Below are positions 10,252 through 22,083 of a stretch of 64,000 nucleotides of DNA, in pieces; the stretch's first letter is position 1; every line of letters begins with the position of its first letter. The notes below the pieces were generated by a model. The model saw only the letters and a list, made by a program, of their open reading frames with translations, ran no database searches and was not told where the DNA came from. Source of the stretch: Puccinia triticina (Eukaryota; Basidiomycota; Pucciniomycetes; Pucciniales; Pucciniaceae); contig NC_070564.1 in the NCBI RefSeq assembly GCF_026914185.1, forward strand, positions 5,022,001 to 5,086,000, given 5' to 3'. The position numbers and the translations under genes were made by a program.

Positions 10252-11779
10252 ATGGTCCAGGCTGGCGATGAAACGGCGATTGTAAGTGAACTACATATCT
10301 CAATTCTACTGTGTCATCACTGAGCTTTTCTGCGTTAGGACCGGCGGTGCTTCTCTACGTGGCTTAACCCGGTCTTCGCCGAGAGCTGCTACGAATCGCT
10401 TTGGTCAGCCGCTCGAGAGATCCACGCCATCAGTTCCAACCGCTCATCACCGACTGAAGTCGACTCTGAGGCTGAGGATGCCAACGAGCTCGATCCATGG
10501 GAGAAGTCCTACGGCCTCAATTGGCTGACCCGACTGCTCTCATTTGCTATCCGACAAACCTCATCCGGGACAGATGAACATCACGATTGGGAATCTCTAT
10601 CTTCCCTGGTCGGCCAGGTCATGGCTCAGATGACCGGAAGCCCTGGTAGGTCATTTATTCAACTCATATGGAAATGCGGGCTTCATTATTGGTGGTGTTT
10701 ATCGCGTGCACATCTGCCTTCCTCCCACAGATTGCCCGGCGCAGAGCTTCTTGCGACGTTATAACTTCGATCTCTTGCTTCCCGGACTGGTCCCCCAACC
10801 ACATGATTGCCGGAATTCAGCCGTGAATACTCAGATCAAAATACAAATCCGAGAGGGCAGTCTCTCATTCTCAGCCATCGGTTCTCAAACATGGAACTCG
10901 GCACCATTGCTTTGTCGTCGCTTGAGTCGAGAACCATTCGATTTTTTTCCTCAGTTACGCTGTACACCAGCTGAAATCTTTCCAATCAATTCGCCGGCTC
11001 CTTCAAAGAACATAACAAGGACGAGGAATTCACTGAAAGTTCTCGAACTGGGGTCAGGAACTGGGCTGGTTGGCCTCACTGCAAGTCAGATTCTGGCATC
11101 CATTCTATCTTCATTCTCATCTATGGAACCCACTGATGTCGAAGTCATCTTGACTGATTATCATCCGGAGGTTCTAGACAATCTGCGGCATAATCTGGAA
11201 TTGAATAGACCCAGACACACTCTCCCAGCAGGCTGTCCCTCCACCTTGAACGTCAACGTTATGAAACTCGATTGGAGGGAGCTAGAAAGCTCTGAATTGA
11301 CTCATGCTGGACTCGCGGGGGCGTTCGACGTGGTGTTGGGCAGCGACCTTGTATATGAACCTGAACATGCAGTTTGGGCCTCAAACGCCGTGCGGTACTT
11401 CTTAAAATCAGAGACGAGGGGGGTCGAAAATCTTGAAGCAATCAACAACGAGCGAGTATTTTCTTGGAAAGATTCATGGCCATCGTTCCATCTCTTGTTA
11501 CCGCTTCGACCAACTTTCGTTAAAGAATCGGAAGCGGTGCATCAAGTCTTTGGAGGCTCAGATATGAACCTGCTCCTGGACCAAACCGACCAAGTTCCCG
11601 GTATACTACCGACTCACAGCTGTGAATGGGAACTGTCTACCAACTCCTCCTTCGAGAAGATTACTCGGACTTCAAATGCTCGGTCATTGCAAATCACGAA
11701 ATACAGCAAAGAAGAAGGGGTTCAGTTCGGCCAGGGCTGCGGCGAATACCAATATTTGCAAATCAGATGGAATGACTAG
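10252..11779 (+). CDS. Putative protein-lysine methyltransferase (Methyltransf_16 family)
   Basis: Three exons join in frame: 10252-10281, 10339-10645, 10731-11779 (introns begin GTAAGT and GTAGGT and end TTAG and CAG), giving 461 residues. The C-terminal half has class I methyltransferase signatures. Motif I LELGSGTGLVGL (around residue 215) binds S-adenosylmethionine. An acidic strand ILTDYHPEVLDNL and the post-II motif FDVVLGSDLVYEPE (around 310) follow. This motif set is typical of the FAM86/METTL21/EFM group, which methylates lysines on translation factors and chaperones; the substrate cannot be read from sequence. The N-terminal ~110 residues are acidic and family-variable. It is convergent with URB2. 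The start is the first ATG in frame with exon 2; an upstream ATG at 10214 is also present but in a different context. Confidence 0.85.
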
Positions 11780-12419
11780 CATCAAGGCCTCATGAGACGA
11801 TTGCCATCATTTTTCTTTGGAAAACCTTTCACTTTTTGATGTCTATCAGCCCCGATCCTCTTTTGTTACCTCCCTCTCATAGCTTGGGTGCTTTGTTATT
11901 CTTGGTACGGAAGGCATTGTTAGTTACTCACAGAATTTCCGACAGCTGAATACATTTCTTTCTTCATTCATTGTTTGACCAATACGACACGCGTAAACTT
12001 GATTTTCTACATCAATATGCACATGTTGCAATGGATAATCCAGTTCACTTCTGATCTGCAATTACAATTTATTGTTTTGATAATCAATATCTATGGAAAG
12101 AGGACCATAAGAATCACATCAGCAATGGCCACCAATGTATTGGTTCTTAATCACAATTGCCTCATCAATCGACAGATCTTCTTTTTGATTAGGATCAAGT
12201 GGAAGATGAAGGTGAAGTTGGACAAGATGAACATGTTTTGGTGGATTTGAAAGAAAAGATTGAACTGACAAGCCAGAGACAGCGCTGGAACTGAAAAAAG
12301 GGACAATTGAAAGATGTAAAAATGACAGTAAGATGCTGATAATTACAACTTGGAAGAGACAGTGCGAAGAAAATTGAATAGTCATGAGGATGCAATGGTG
12401 CTAGATCCATGAGCTGAGA
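11780..12419. other. Convergent intergenic region
   Basis: About 640 bp between two tail-to-tail genes. AT-rich and presumably holds both 3' UTRs. No further gene seen. Confidence 0.6.
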
Positions 12420-15400
12420 TCAATCGGTTCCCTTATATCTCAAAGTTTCCCAATTTTTAAGAATTTTCTTCCAATTGAGTAAACTGTTTGCATTGTCGTC
12501 TGCTTGAAGATAATGATCGTCAGATGAGGTAAGATGCTGAGCCTCCAAGATCCGATAACCGATCGAGTTTCGTTCAAACTTTCCCATGGTAGAAATCAAA
12601 CTAAACAAGCCATGATTGACAAAATTTTCGACTGAGGAAGAGGCAGGAGCTTGTGAGATTTTCGAGACCAAGTCGACCAAAAGGAACGGAGAATGCTTCG
12701 AGAATGGAGCAGTCAGTCGAGTCGTTGATGTCAAATCGGCCACCAGTCGGGAGTAATTTTTCAAGTCAAGGGTCGGGACCATCAATCGCGAAAGGAGGCA
12801 AACCAGTATTGGAAATTGGTTGATCAACGATCGTCTTAAAGATTCCTGGTTGAGATGGGAAGTGATCGATACAAGCTTGTCATGTAAAGATTGAACCGTT
12901 TGGAACTCTGTTCGGCTGCTGAGTTCCACCAACGTCTCAAGCACCTCAAGGAGGGAGCTTCGGCCGATCCTATGAGCCTGATATAATTGACAACTTAGCA
13001 CATCAGCATCTCATCTTGCAAACCAGCAAAAGATGCCGACGATCCGCTTACTTCTTGAATACACAGTTGATCAATCAAATCGGTTTTCCAACTATAAAAG
13101 TTTAGAGCGTGTTGCTGGTTGGAACTTTTTTGTTTGTCATCGAGATCAACCAACTTCAAAACTTTCAAGAGCTTCAAAATTACTTCTTCAAGTTCGTTAC
13201 TGGAAGCCCCTGTCAACAAAGGTACGCGGTCGATGAACTCATCAAGCCAAGAAAACCAAGGAACAAGAAACCTGGGGGAATGAAGCGGGCAGATATTTTG
13301 GGTACTCACGATGAGGAAGAAGCGTATCATTGACATCATGACCGGGATAGTTCAAGATCAAAAGAACTGCGACATCAATTAGGGCCCGAAATCTGGCGAA
13401 TGAGTGTGAACCAACAGTGGAGGATTGGCTACATCTGAATCCAATAAACCTTTGAGAACACTGATTAATTTCGCTTAAAAGCATCCCCAGAGCTTCGCGA
13501 GATTCGTTCAGATTTGCATTATTGCAGCTTTGAATGAATGAGGCTCTGAATTTCGAACGTGAATCACTTCCTCCATGGGGGCCTGATCTTGATGTCCGGA
13601 GATGAACGTGCGAAAAGACCAAAGTTTGAAAAGCCTTGGCACAATCTTTGCGTTTCGTACCATACCGATGTCGATGGATCTGTATCATCTCTTCGAACAA
13701 GTCTAAACACTCCGGAAGAATTGCTTCCACCTGCGGATGCGAGTCGGATGCTTCCAATTCGGTCTGGCATTCTTTCAATTGATCAGCCGATGGCAAGAGT
13801 AACTTCAAATCGATTAAGCTGTCTCGGACTGATGATTCCAAGGAAGAATCAAATAAAAGGCTTAGTAATTTGGTAGTCCAAGATTGTGCTTGATTATAGG
13901 TACTTACATCTCGATTGACTCCCGTCAATGCGGCATAACTGGAGGTAAATCTTTCCAAGCTCCAGTAATCCCAGATTTGAGCAATTGGAACTGGCCTTGG
14001 CCCGAGCCTTTTTCAAAGCTGCCTCAAGATTACGTAGGATTGGACAGACGAGTTGTTGGAGCCGATGAATCAAAACCGATTCTTCAGCGCTAACTTCTCG
14101 ATTAGAATGAAGTATTTGTATTCTGCCGTAGTCGGCTATAGCTTGTAATGGCGAGATGATAAGTCTGTCTTCCGGTCTGATAGATCTGGCTTTAATGATT
14201 CCCTTGGCAACATGCTTAATGCGCTGTGAGAGAGCCAAGCAAAACTTTTCTAATTGCTCAAAGCTGGAATCCGAGTCTTCCCCCGCCTTCATGCTCTTCA
14301 TCAACTTTGTGACGATTCCACATGTCAGATATTCAGTCACTCTCATTAACGAATTTTCATCTTCTTCCGTGCCGCAATAATTTAAAATTTTGATTATCGT
14401 AGCAACAGCTTGCTTCATCATTTCTGGACTGGCGGAGGATAGTGGATCAGCCAGTATCTTGCACAAGAAGACGCGAGACCGGAGGACAGAGACAGTTTGG
14501 CTGTGTGGTGATTCACTGTTGACTTGCGGACTGAGTAAGGCTTCATTCCAAGCAAAGCTCCATTTGAACAAACGCTTTCGAGCCCATTTGGTAAAATAGC
14601 TTAATGGTAAGTAGGAGATGACGTCATACAGACAGTTGACACTATCCAGCTGATTCACGTCCAATTCTGAGAAAGATGTGCCCTCGTCCAAAGGCATGAC
14701 CGCTTCGAAAGCCGCTACCAATTTTTGCAGGAGTGGTTCACGGAGACTGGTACACTCGAGAAAAACGGGTGAACGTAACATCATTCGGCTTGTGCTGATG
14801 ATACTGAAACGTCCACTTTCATTCAGACCATCTGATGGCTGTGGGGGGAGAGTCCGAGATATGAACTTGATAGCGATTTGAGCAAATTGATTTATTTGAT
14901 CAGGTGTGGCCAAGGTCGCAAATTCCGATAAGTGTGTCGTGGTCAAGTAGTGCCATAATGCATGAGCGAGTTCAGGCGATGTGAGAGATACGAGAGATCC
15001 ATTCCAATTAAAATCGCTCGGTGTAGTACAATCTTCGACTAGCTTGAGGATGGTTTGGTATGCTGTCTGCGGGATGGTGAAATCGACGGTATTGAGGCAA
15101 GAGAGCCTTTGAGACGTGTGTTCCAGACAGAGATGAATCTAAAGGGCGAAACAATATTGTGTTAATATCTCAAACGCATGATAATCCTTCACGTTAGACG
15201 TTTGGAAAAAGGTGTACCAGTTCAAAGCTCAGTATGGGATCGAGGTGATTCTTCTTTCGGCTAGATACTTGATCGAGCAGTTCAAGCCATTCCGACAGTT
15301 CCAGGGCATCCAATTCCGAATACGTATGAGGACCTTGCACTTGTACCACTGAAGCTAATATACGAAAAGCAGAGGCCAAGACTTTCTGCTCTGAAGGATT

Positions 15401-17483
15401 CTTGAACTTTCGGAATCGATTTTTTGATGAGTCCGAGGAAGGCCAGCATTGTAATGTTGACCGGACAATCGTGCCAATAATTTCACCACCGAAACTAGAA
15501 ATCTTCTTGGAAAGATTTGACCACTCCTTTGACTGAAGGGAAGAGCGAGAAGCTGAAATGACAAACAACTCATAAAAGCTACTAATGAGCGCAGAAACAT
15601 TTGCACTGTGATCTGAAATGTCAGATGCTTCTGTCGTGGTTGCGTCTTTGCTTGGTGAAGATGTTTGTGTCGCCGAAATTCTGCGCCTTTTTGAAGAAGG
15701 CTCCATGTTTGAGTCACTGGGACAGAGGGTCGAGCTTTGGATAACACCTCGAAGTCTACTGGTGAGTAGGTCATGTATCACTACCATTTGCGCAGATGAA
15801 ACGGAAAGGCGGAGTTCTTCATGGGCTCTTTCTATGAACGTCCTATCCATCAACGGCCCATTAGAAATATCTCGGAGTGAAAACTGAGAAAGTTTAGCTT
15901 CAATGATTTCAATCCACTTGTCGAACAGATTTGGTATTTGTTTTGCTTTCGAAAACCAATTGAAAACGCCATCAAAGAATTCACGGATCGGTTCAGAATC
16001 GTGCGGGTCGTAAGGTGATACGATTAAACTTTGCAATATAGGACCTAAGCGAACTTCGACCAAAGTGTAATCGAGTGATAGCAGGTCAACCAAGATCTGC
16101 AAAGAGTCCATCGCGATACGACCTGATGAGTTTGAAAGATGGCCCGCGCAATGATTGGCAATCTGATCGAGAAGCTCATGTTGACTAGGCTGACCGGGAT
16201 CATACAAGTTGGAATCCAATATTTGTCGAACAATCGCTTTTTGGCTTGCGATAGAAGCTGATAAGTTGGAGCTCGTAGAAGATCCCAAATCTTTCAGAAT
16301 CTCGACCGTGTTCTTTACAACGCGGAGGATAAATGTTCGGGTCGCATGCAAATAGGCTAAATCCATTGCCACATTTCGACTGTTGCTGGACTGAGCCCCA
16401 TTACTAGGGTGCTGTTGACTGAATAACTGAGAACGTAAGCCAGGCAATTCGCAAATTAAGGCCGACAAAAGGTGGGTGACAATTTCGATTACTGAGTCAA
16501 GGAATGAAACATTAGCAAGCTTGGAAGTGGTTCACCAATCGGGAAATGCATCTGACCTGCAGCACCCATTTTTTCATTTTTCTTCCCGACCGCATCCAAA
16601 GCATCCAGCCATTCTATCGGACTCTCTTGATTTAAATTGACTTTTTTCAGGTTTTCGACAGTGAAGATTAAACTCTGGATGATTCGAAAAACCAATGCCT
16701 TCAATGAGGAGGTACTGTATGGGCTAAATGCGACCTGAATGATAGAGTTCAATTTCTTTTGGTTGAGTATGATGGAATTGAACGCTTTACGGGAATTGGT
16801 GGCATGTTCAATCGTCGGTAAAATTCGTTTGATGATTAGCAAGACGATCTGCTCCACTGGCTCGGATATAGAACGCCCTAATTTCATCAATCCTTCGAAT
16901 ATTTCATTGAGGATTTCCAAGGAGACATCCAAGGACAGTCGTTGGCTAATGATTGGGAAGATTACATTTAAATTTGACCAGACGTCTTGAGAAAATTGTA
17001 GATCTTCAAGCAGGTTCGACCATTCCAAAAGAGTATGGCGGAGTAGTATAATCGGGGGCGTCCCCCCAAGAACGGTAGATAGATCCGGAGCTTGGATATC
17101 TGAAACGAGTTGACGGAGAAGACTCCAAAACACTGGATAATGGACAGGTGAGGTGAATCTTTGACGTCAACCAAGGGCAATCGAGATAGTCAGTATTCAT
17201 TCAGGTACATCTGGTGATGAGATTGGCTTTACAGGTATCAAAGGAATTAAACGCACGATTCTGTGTTGGCTTTCTTGTTCGATCGTTTGGGTTCAAAAAA
17301 ATCGACTTCAAAGATCCATCGAAGGAAATACAACTGTTTGTATGGCAAGGTGAACTTTGGATCGGTCCAATGGAGTTGTGCCAATTTGAGACGTTGCTCG
17401 ATAGGTGTATCACGGGACCTCAGAGATTGGAAGAGATCGGCTGGTCGGTTCGAGAGCTCCAGGATGGAAGGATCGCCAGACAT
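12420..17483 (-). CDS. URB2: Nucleolar 27S pre-rRNA processing protein Urb2/Npa2
   Basis: Seven exons can be joined with consistent phase: 17483-17257, 17158-16557, 16491-15218, 15138-13908, 13828-13310, 13209-13052, 12977-12420, giving 1522 residues. Introns are 65-100 nt, with donors such as GTAAGT, GTAAGC and GTGAGT. The last ~100 residues carry the Urb2/Npa2 C-terminal domain: FSKHSPFLLVDLV, a helix with NHGLFSLI...FERNSIGYRIL, and the closing WKKILKNWETLRYKG. The rest is leucine-rich helical repeat sequence as expected for this large scaffold. In yeast Urb2 joins Npa1, Dbp6, Nop8 and Rsa3 in early 60S assembly in the nucleolus. Length is close to that of fungal homologues (yeast about 1170; basidiomycetes longer). 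No premature stop was found. Neighbour: the methyltransferase, tail to tail. Confidence 0.85.
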
Positions 17484-18028
17484 CCTTGTTCTTGTTGGAA
17501 CCGATCCTAGGTTCTTGGAGTTGGAAACTATTATTTCATGCCAGGTCATGTCGTATCGCATGCATGCGATCGATATGCATATCCAATTTGTAGAGTCGTC
17601 CCCGCGACCGGTGCCCTGTGATAAAAATCACCCTTTCACGTTGGTTCTCCCCCGAACTTAACAAAGTCCCTCAAGACTCTAGCTTAACTAAGCCTCTCGA
17701 ACGGAGGGTCCGGGGGACCCCGCCCGGAGGGCTCTTCTTAGGAGAGGCTTATGAATAATGTCTGCAGGCTGGCAGACAAAGGAAGGATTTTCAATCCTAA
17801 AAACACAAAAACACAATTCAAAATTCACCAAAATATGTACAAGAAAAACTGAATAGACAGTTTTCTTGGCAGTACTGATGGGCACCCTCCCCCAAGTTTT
17901 TGAGGCATAAACTCCAAAACTGATTGAAGGAATCCGTTTTGGAGGTCAAAGGAATCCTGGAGGATATTCCATTGCACTGAAGATCCAATTTTGGATTTTC
18001 TGATAATATGCACAATTGAATATTCTAG
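17484..18028. other. Upstream region of URB2; GC hairpin
   Basis: No further gene. At 17692-17750 an inverted CGGAGGGTCC...GGACCCCG / CCCGGAGGG block follows ACTTAACAAAGTCCCT, a word pattern that recurs elsewhere (see findings). The sequence AATATTCTAG at 18019-18028 is the left target duplication of the next element. Confidence 0.5.
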
Positions 18029-18317
18029 GGGCAGGCTAAATCCACACCAAAAAATTACTTCATCCACTCCAAAAATGGAGTGAACAGTAGTCCACTCCAA
18101 CTTTCATTGGAGTGAACCATAGTCTACTCCAAATTTTGTTGGAGTGAACAAAATTACACTCCAAAAAAGCCTGTTTTTTGGAGTGTACCCATGATGCACT
18201 CCAAAAATTTTGGAGTGAACCCAATTCCACTCCAAAAATATTTTTTCCAAAGTAAAATGATTCATTTTTTTGGATTGCACAGACGTTCACTCAAAATTTA
18301 TTGGAGTGGTTTTACAC
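18029..18317 (+). mobile_element. CACTCC-rich inverted-repeat element, family B, copy 1
   Basis: 289 bp flanked by a perfect 10-bp direct repeat AATATTCTAG (18019-18028 and 18318-18327), the expected target duplication. The interior is a series of small hairpins written CACTCCAAAAAT...TTGGAGTG. The ends are related inverted sequences (GCTAAATCCACACC against a complement of GGAGTGGTTTTA). Non-coding. A nearly identical segment lies inverted at 32608-32908. A TSD of 9-10 bp fits Mutator-like elements, but the superfamily is unproven. Confidence 0.8.
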
Positions 18318-18327
18318 AATATTCTAG

Positions 18328-19659
18328 TGAAAGAATTCAGGGTTCTCAAAGAGGAACAAAACCTTATGTCAGCATCATATCTAAGTTTATTAAAACCACA
18401 GATTCACCAAAAAAAAAATCAAGGGTTTCCCCTGTAGATTAACAAAATAAACAGAAATACAATAATTCCACAGCCAGGTTAATAATACAATAGACAGATC
18501 CTAAATAAAGTAATAGATATATACTAATGTACAAGATAAGCAGCAGGTTTAACGAACTCCCAACCTGTGACATGCCACAGGTGAAAAGAGACCGGCGTTA
18601 ACCCGCTCAGCCTGGTGCAAGTGCGTGGGGCAAAAGTCGGGTCTGTGAGGACTCCAACCCGCGCAAGTGCAACGGGGGGAGCCCAGAGAAAACACCCAAC
18701 GAGACATCAGCTACTCTTATAAACCCTTCAGGTAATTCTCCTTGGCCAATGCCTCATCCTACCCACCGCCACACCCCCTTCCGATGTTTCATATGCTCCG
18801 CAAGTGGCACGACCTTCCCATGACAACACACGACGAGCCATCACTTTGCCAAGCCAGACGCGCTCATACACCACAACAATACAGGCAACACGTTTTCCCA
18901 CGACCAGGCATGTCCCTCCCATCCGATCATGTAGTAACCCTGACCCAGGATTTTCATTCATCAAACACGCCAAACCCTGTACATCCACATCCATCAATCC
19001 AAACTCATAGCGGCCTCACAACGAGGCGTAATGTAAAATGACCAAATATTTGGCTTAGAGTTTCTGTTCTACACCGCTCACTTCAATCCGCAAAGCTACA
19101 GAATACGTACCACCACCCTCTCCTGGAATCTTCATACCGTCGGCTTCGTTCAACCGACTTGCAGACCAAAATATTAGCAGTTTCCGACCAACTATATCCC
19201 CAAACACCACATTGCCCTGACATCTCTCAAGCGACCGGGCCAGTTGGCGGCTCAACACTAGGATTACTCGTTGGACCGCAGCAACAACAACCCTCAGATG
19301 TTGCAGTACTCAGTCTGTACAGTAACAAATACCCAGCCCAGGCGAAACTCAACCGACCAGGGCTGCTAAGCGTCAATAAACCAATCAAGCTCGACCGCAT
19401 AAGTGATCGATACGCCTGAAATCATTAACAATAGCTTCCCATCACTAATATAAATACCTCGAGATTTTCCCCACCGAGTCTCCCATCCCCACCATCCCAT
19501 TTCACTCATCACCAAGCACCCTTTGAATTCACTCTATCGCAACATTTTTCTTGCACTTTAACTCACACAATCACAACCCCCTTTCATCAACCGCTTCGAT
19601 CTTGACGATCAGCTCCCCAATTTTACTCACCCCGACTTCACCTCCTGACCACTCAAACC
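18328..19659. other. Intergenic, no gene seen; probable promoter of the next gene
   Basis: AT-rich with a GC-richer stretch near 18590-18690. No ORF with domain support. The last ~200 bp are pyrimidine-rich, as in many fungal promoters, and include TATAAATACC near 19450. Confidence 0.5.
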
Positions 19660-20813
19660 ATGGCCGGCATTCGAGCACCAAACCACCCGGTTCATTTGGT
19701 CAGCTTGTTCGAACCTTTGAATCATGTAAGCTCTATGTTCTATGGACTGTCGTTTACATACCATTGACACAAATACCCAGTCCGTCCCTGAAACCAGTAC
19801 GGAAACGTTAATACCGAAAGCTTTTTTTCATGTTCCGGAGTTGATAACTCAAACCCTCAAGACTTTGAAGTAAATTTGACGACCAATACCGCTCTCACTA
19901 ACGTCCTTGAGCCCGCTAAAATTTATCAGCTCGCCGGTAAACTGATTGCTCCAAATGATGGAACCACACCCACGGTTACTTACAACCAAGCTTCTACAAC
20001 CCGGATTTGCTCCACCTCGGACTGTAGCGTTGACATGACAAACAAAGCAAACATCGTTGGACTTGGTATGGTCACACACCGTAGTGAAGTGGCATCCAAT
20101 AACCCTGACCAACCGACACATCTGGAAGTCACCGTCTTACATCACGACTGGTCTTCAAAGGTAAGCAGCCTACAACATTTCCGCGCCCACGATTCTAACT
20201 TTGACTTTGCACTACCGCAGGAGAGATGTCACAAATCCTTTTCGGTCAAGTACATAATACCAACTTCTAAGAACTATATCAAGACGCATGTGCTGTATGT
20301 CGTCGGACGGGAGGTGGAGATCAGTGGCTCTTTGGTCGGGTTTGAAATGGAAACACATATGGCCGTAGTTCAGGTATGATAGCCCTACCCTATTTCAGCT
20401 TGCACCACACTTTTTAAAAGTAGTTGTCCCACAGGTCATTGACGTCAGCGTCACAAGCGGTCATCACATCGGAAAACAAAATCCCGTTGCTTCCACCAGC
20501 ATCGTCAAATCGGCAGGAGACGGGCGTACCATGTAAGCCCTCCTCCTAACCTCGCCAATCCCGACACCGACCGTTCCTTTTCAGTGTGAAATTTTCCCCA
20601 AACAAAACTTCAGGAAGCCCAGCCAATCCCAAGATTCCGAAGGTCAAGGAAAACTTCTCCTCGCCTTCCCCATCATCCAGCAAAGCGAATGGGAAGCGCA
20701 AGGCCAATGAGCCAAAGCTCCAAGAAACAGACAAAGAGACTGACTCCGAAAGCAATCAAAGTCAATCAGACCAGTCGCCTGACGAAGCGCCCCCACCCGC
20801 CAAGAAGGGTTGA
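19660..20813 (+). CDS. OB-fold-like protein, Helitron-associated paralogue 1
   Basis: Five exons join in frame: 19660-19725, 19798-20160, 20221-20373, 20435-20532, 20585-20813, giving 302 residues. Two beta-rich units are visible. One is around LEPAKIYQLAGKLIAPNDG. The second runs from NIVGLGMVTHRSEV through LEVTVLHHDW to VGREVEISGSLVGFEMETHMAVVQV, with the alternating hydrophobic pattern and small-residue turns of an OB fold. The last ~75 residues are polar with an acidic stretch (KETDSESNQSQSDQ), reminiscent of the acidic tail of single-strand DNA-binding proteins. Exon lengths and phase-0 junctions match the paralogues at 27942 and 29579. It lies 1.3 kb upstream of the Helitron gene on the same strand. 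A role in binding single-stranded DNA is inference; no named family is recognised with certainty. Confidence 0.7.
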
Positions 20814-22083
20814 GGTCGCCCTAGGAAAGCGATCATCAAAGATGCCGCACGCAGACTCAAAGACATGTGATCCTGAGCTGTTAACCCCACTCCACCTGTC
20901 AATAAATTTTCACCCAACATTGAAAGTTCCTACAGAAGATGCTCAATCCGCCAGGCGCGGGTCGACTTACTTTGGAAAAGAGGTGCTAACAACTCCTCGA
21001 CCCCCAAGCTCCTATTCTTCCGCTCTTCTTACGAGATCATCTCCATTTCCATTTTTCACCCCGCGCCGCAAGACTTATTGTGTGATCATTCGCTTACATG
21101 GAACCGTTTCCCTTGTGTTATATTTGTAAATATTTGTAAATAACTTGTGATCAACACTCATGTAAGCAGGCCCAGCAACTGTTATTTTACTGTTTGCTTT
21201 CCGCGCTTTGTTGCAAATCGTGTTCAAAGTCAATCGCCCACTTCGCTGAGCACGATCACCCAACTAAAGAAATTGTTATGCCAGCTATCTTAGTTCGCCG
21301 ACCATCACAAGGCAAATGACACGTTGAGTTCGACCACGACGCCCAACAATTGTGTCGTAAATAATGCTGTTGCATGGTGGAATCAGTTTCCACTTACTCA
21401 CTTCATCAATACTTTATGTACGTTAAAGTTGTAACTCAGTGACAGACAAACTTTGGCCTGAATTATAGCTAAAGTTAACCAGCGCACGGTTATTTTAGTG
21501 TTGGACACTCAATAGACGAAATAACACACCCGTGGAGTGGCCAATGCTGATTGACAAGTCTATGTGCTGTATCGACCGGGCATTGAAACAAAAACGACCT
21601 CTCCATTGCGACCACACTGTTTACCAAGTCTCCAACACCTACTCCTCTGCATATCTTATTGGGTTCGACTTTAACATCACTGTTCCAGTTAATCTGCTAT
21701 CGCCCTTCTGCTCGCGTCCGGCTCGCCATATCAATCTCACGCTGTCATCATCCACATAAAAATTAACTTAAACTGCAAGTACGACCCCCAACTTTATCAG
21801 CACGTTATTCGTCGTCTGAGTTCTACCCAACGTATTACCATTGACTCAGGTCATTTTACAAAAACACCCTTATTCGAAAGTGGCATTCGGGTCAGTCTCA
21901 CTTTATCTTCAGTTGGCCGCTTTGACTGATATGTCGCTCCATATATTGACTAACCATTTGTCAGAAGCTCTACAGGACCACACCTGCTTACGCGAAGTTT
22001 CACGAGTAACCATCAAGACTACCTGAAGAGCACGACCAGTTGGCGCGTGCACTATTACCGACAAGCCGCACCCTTACACGGCC
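20814..22083. other. Intergenic between OB-fold gene and Helitron gene
   Basis: About 1.3 kb, AT-rich. Short ORFs only; nothing recognised. Presumably the 3' UTR of one gene and the promoter of the next. Confidence 0.5.
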
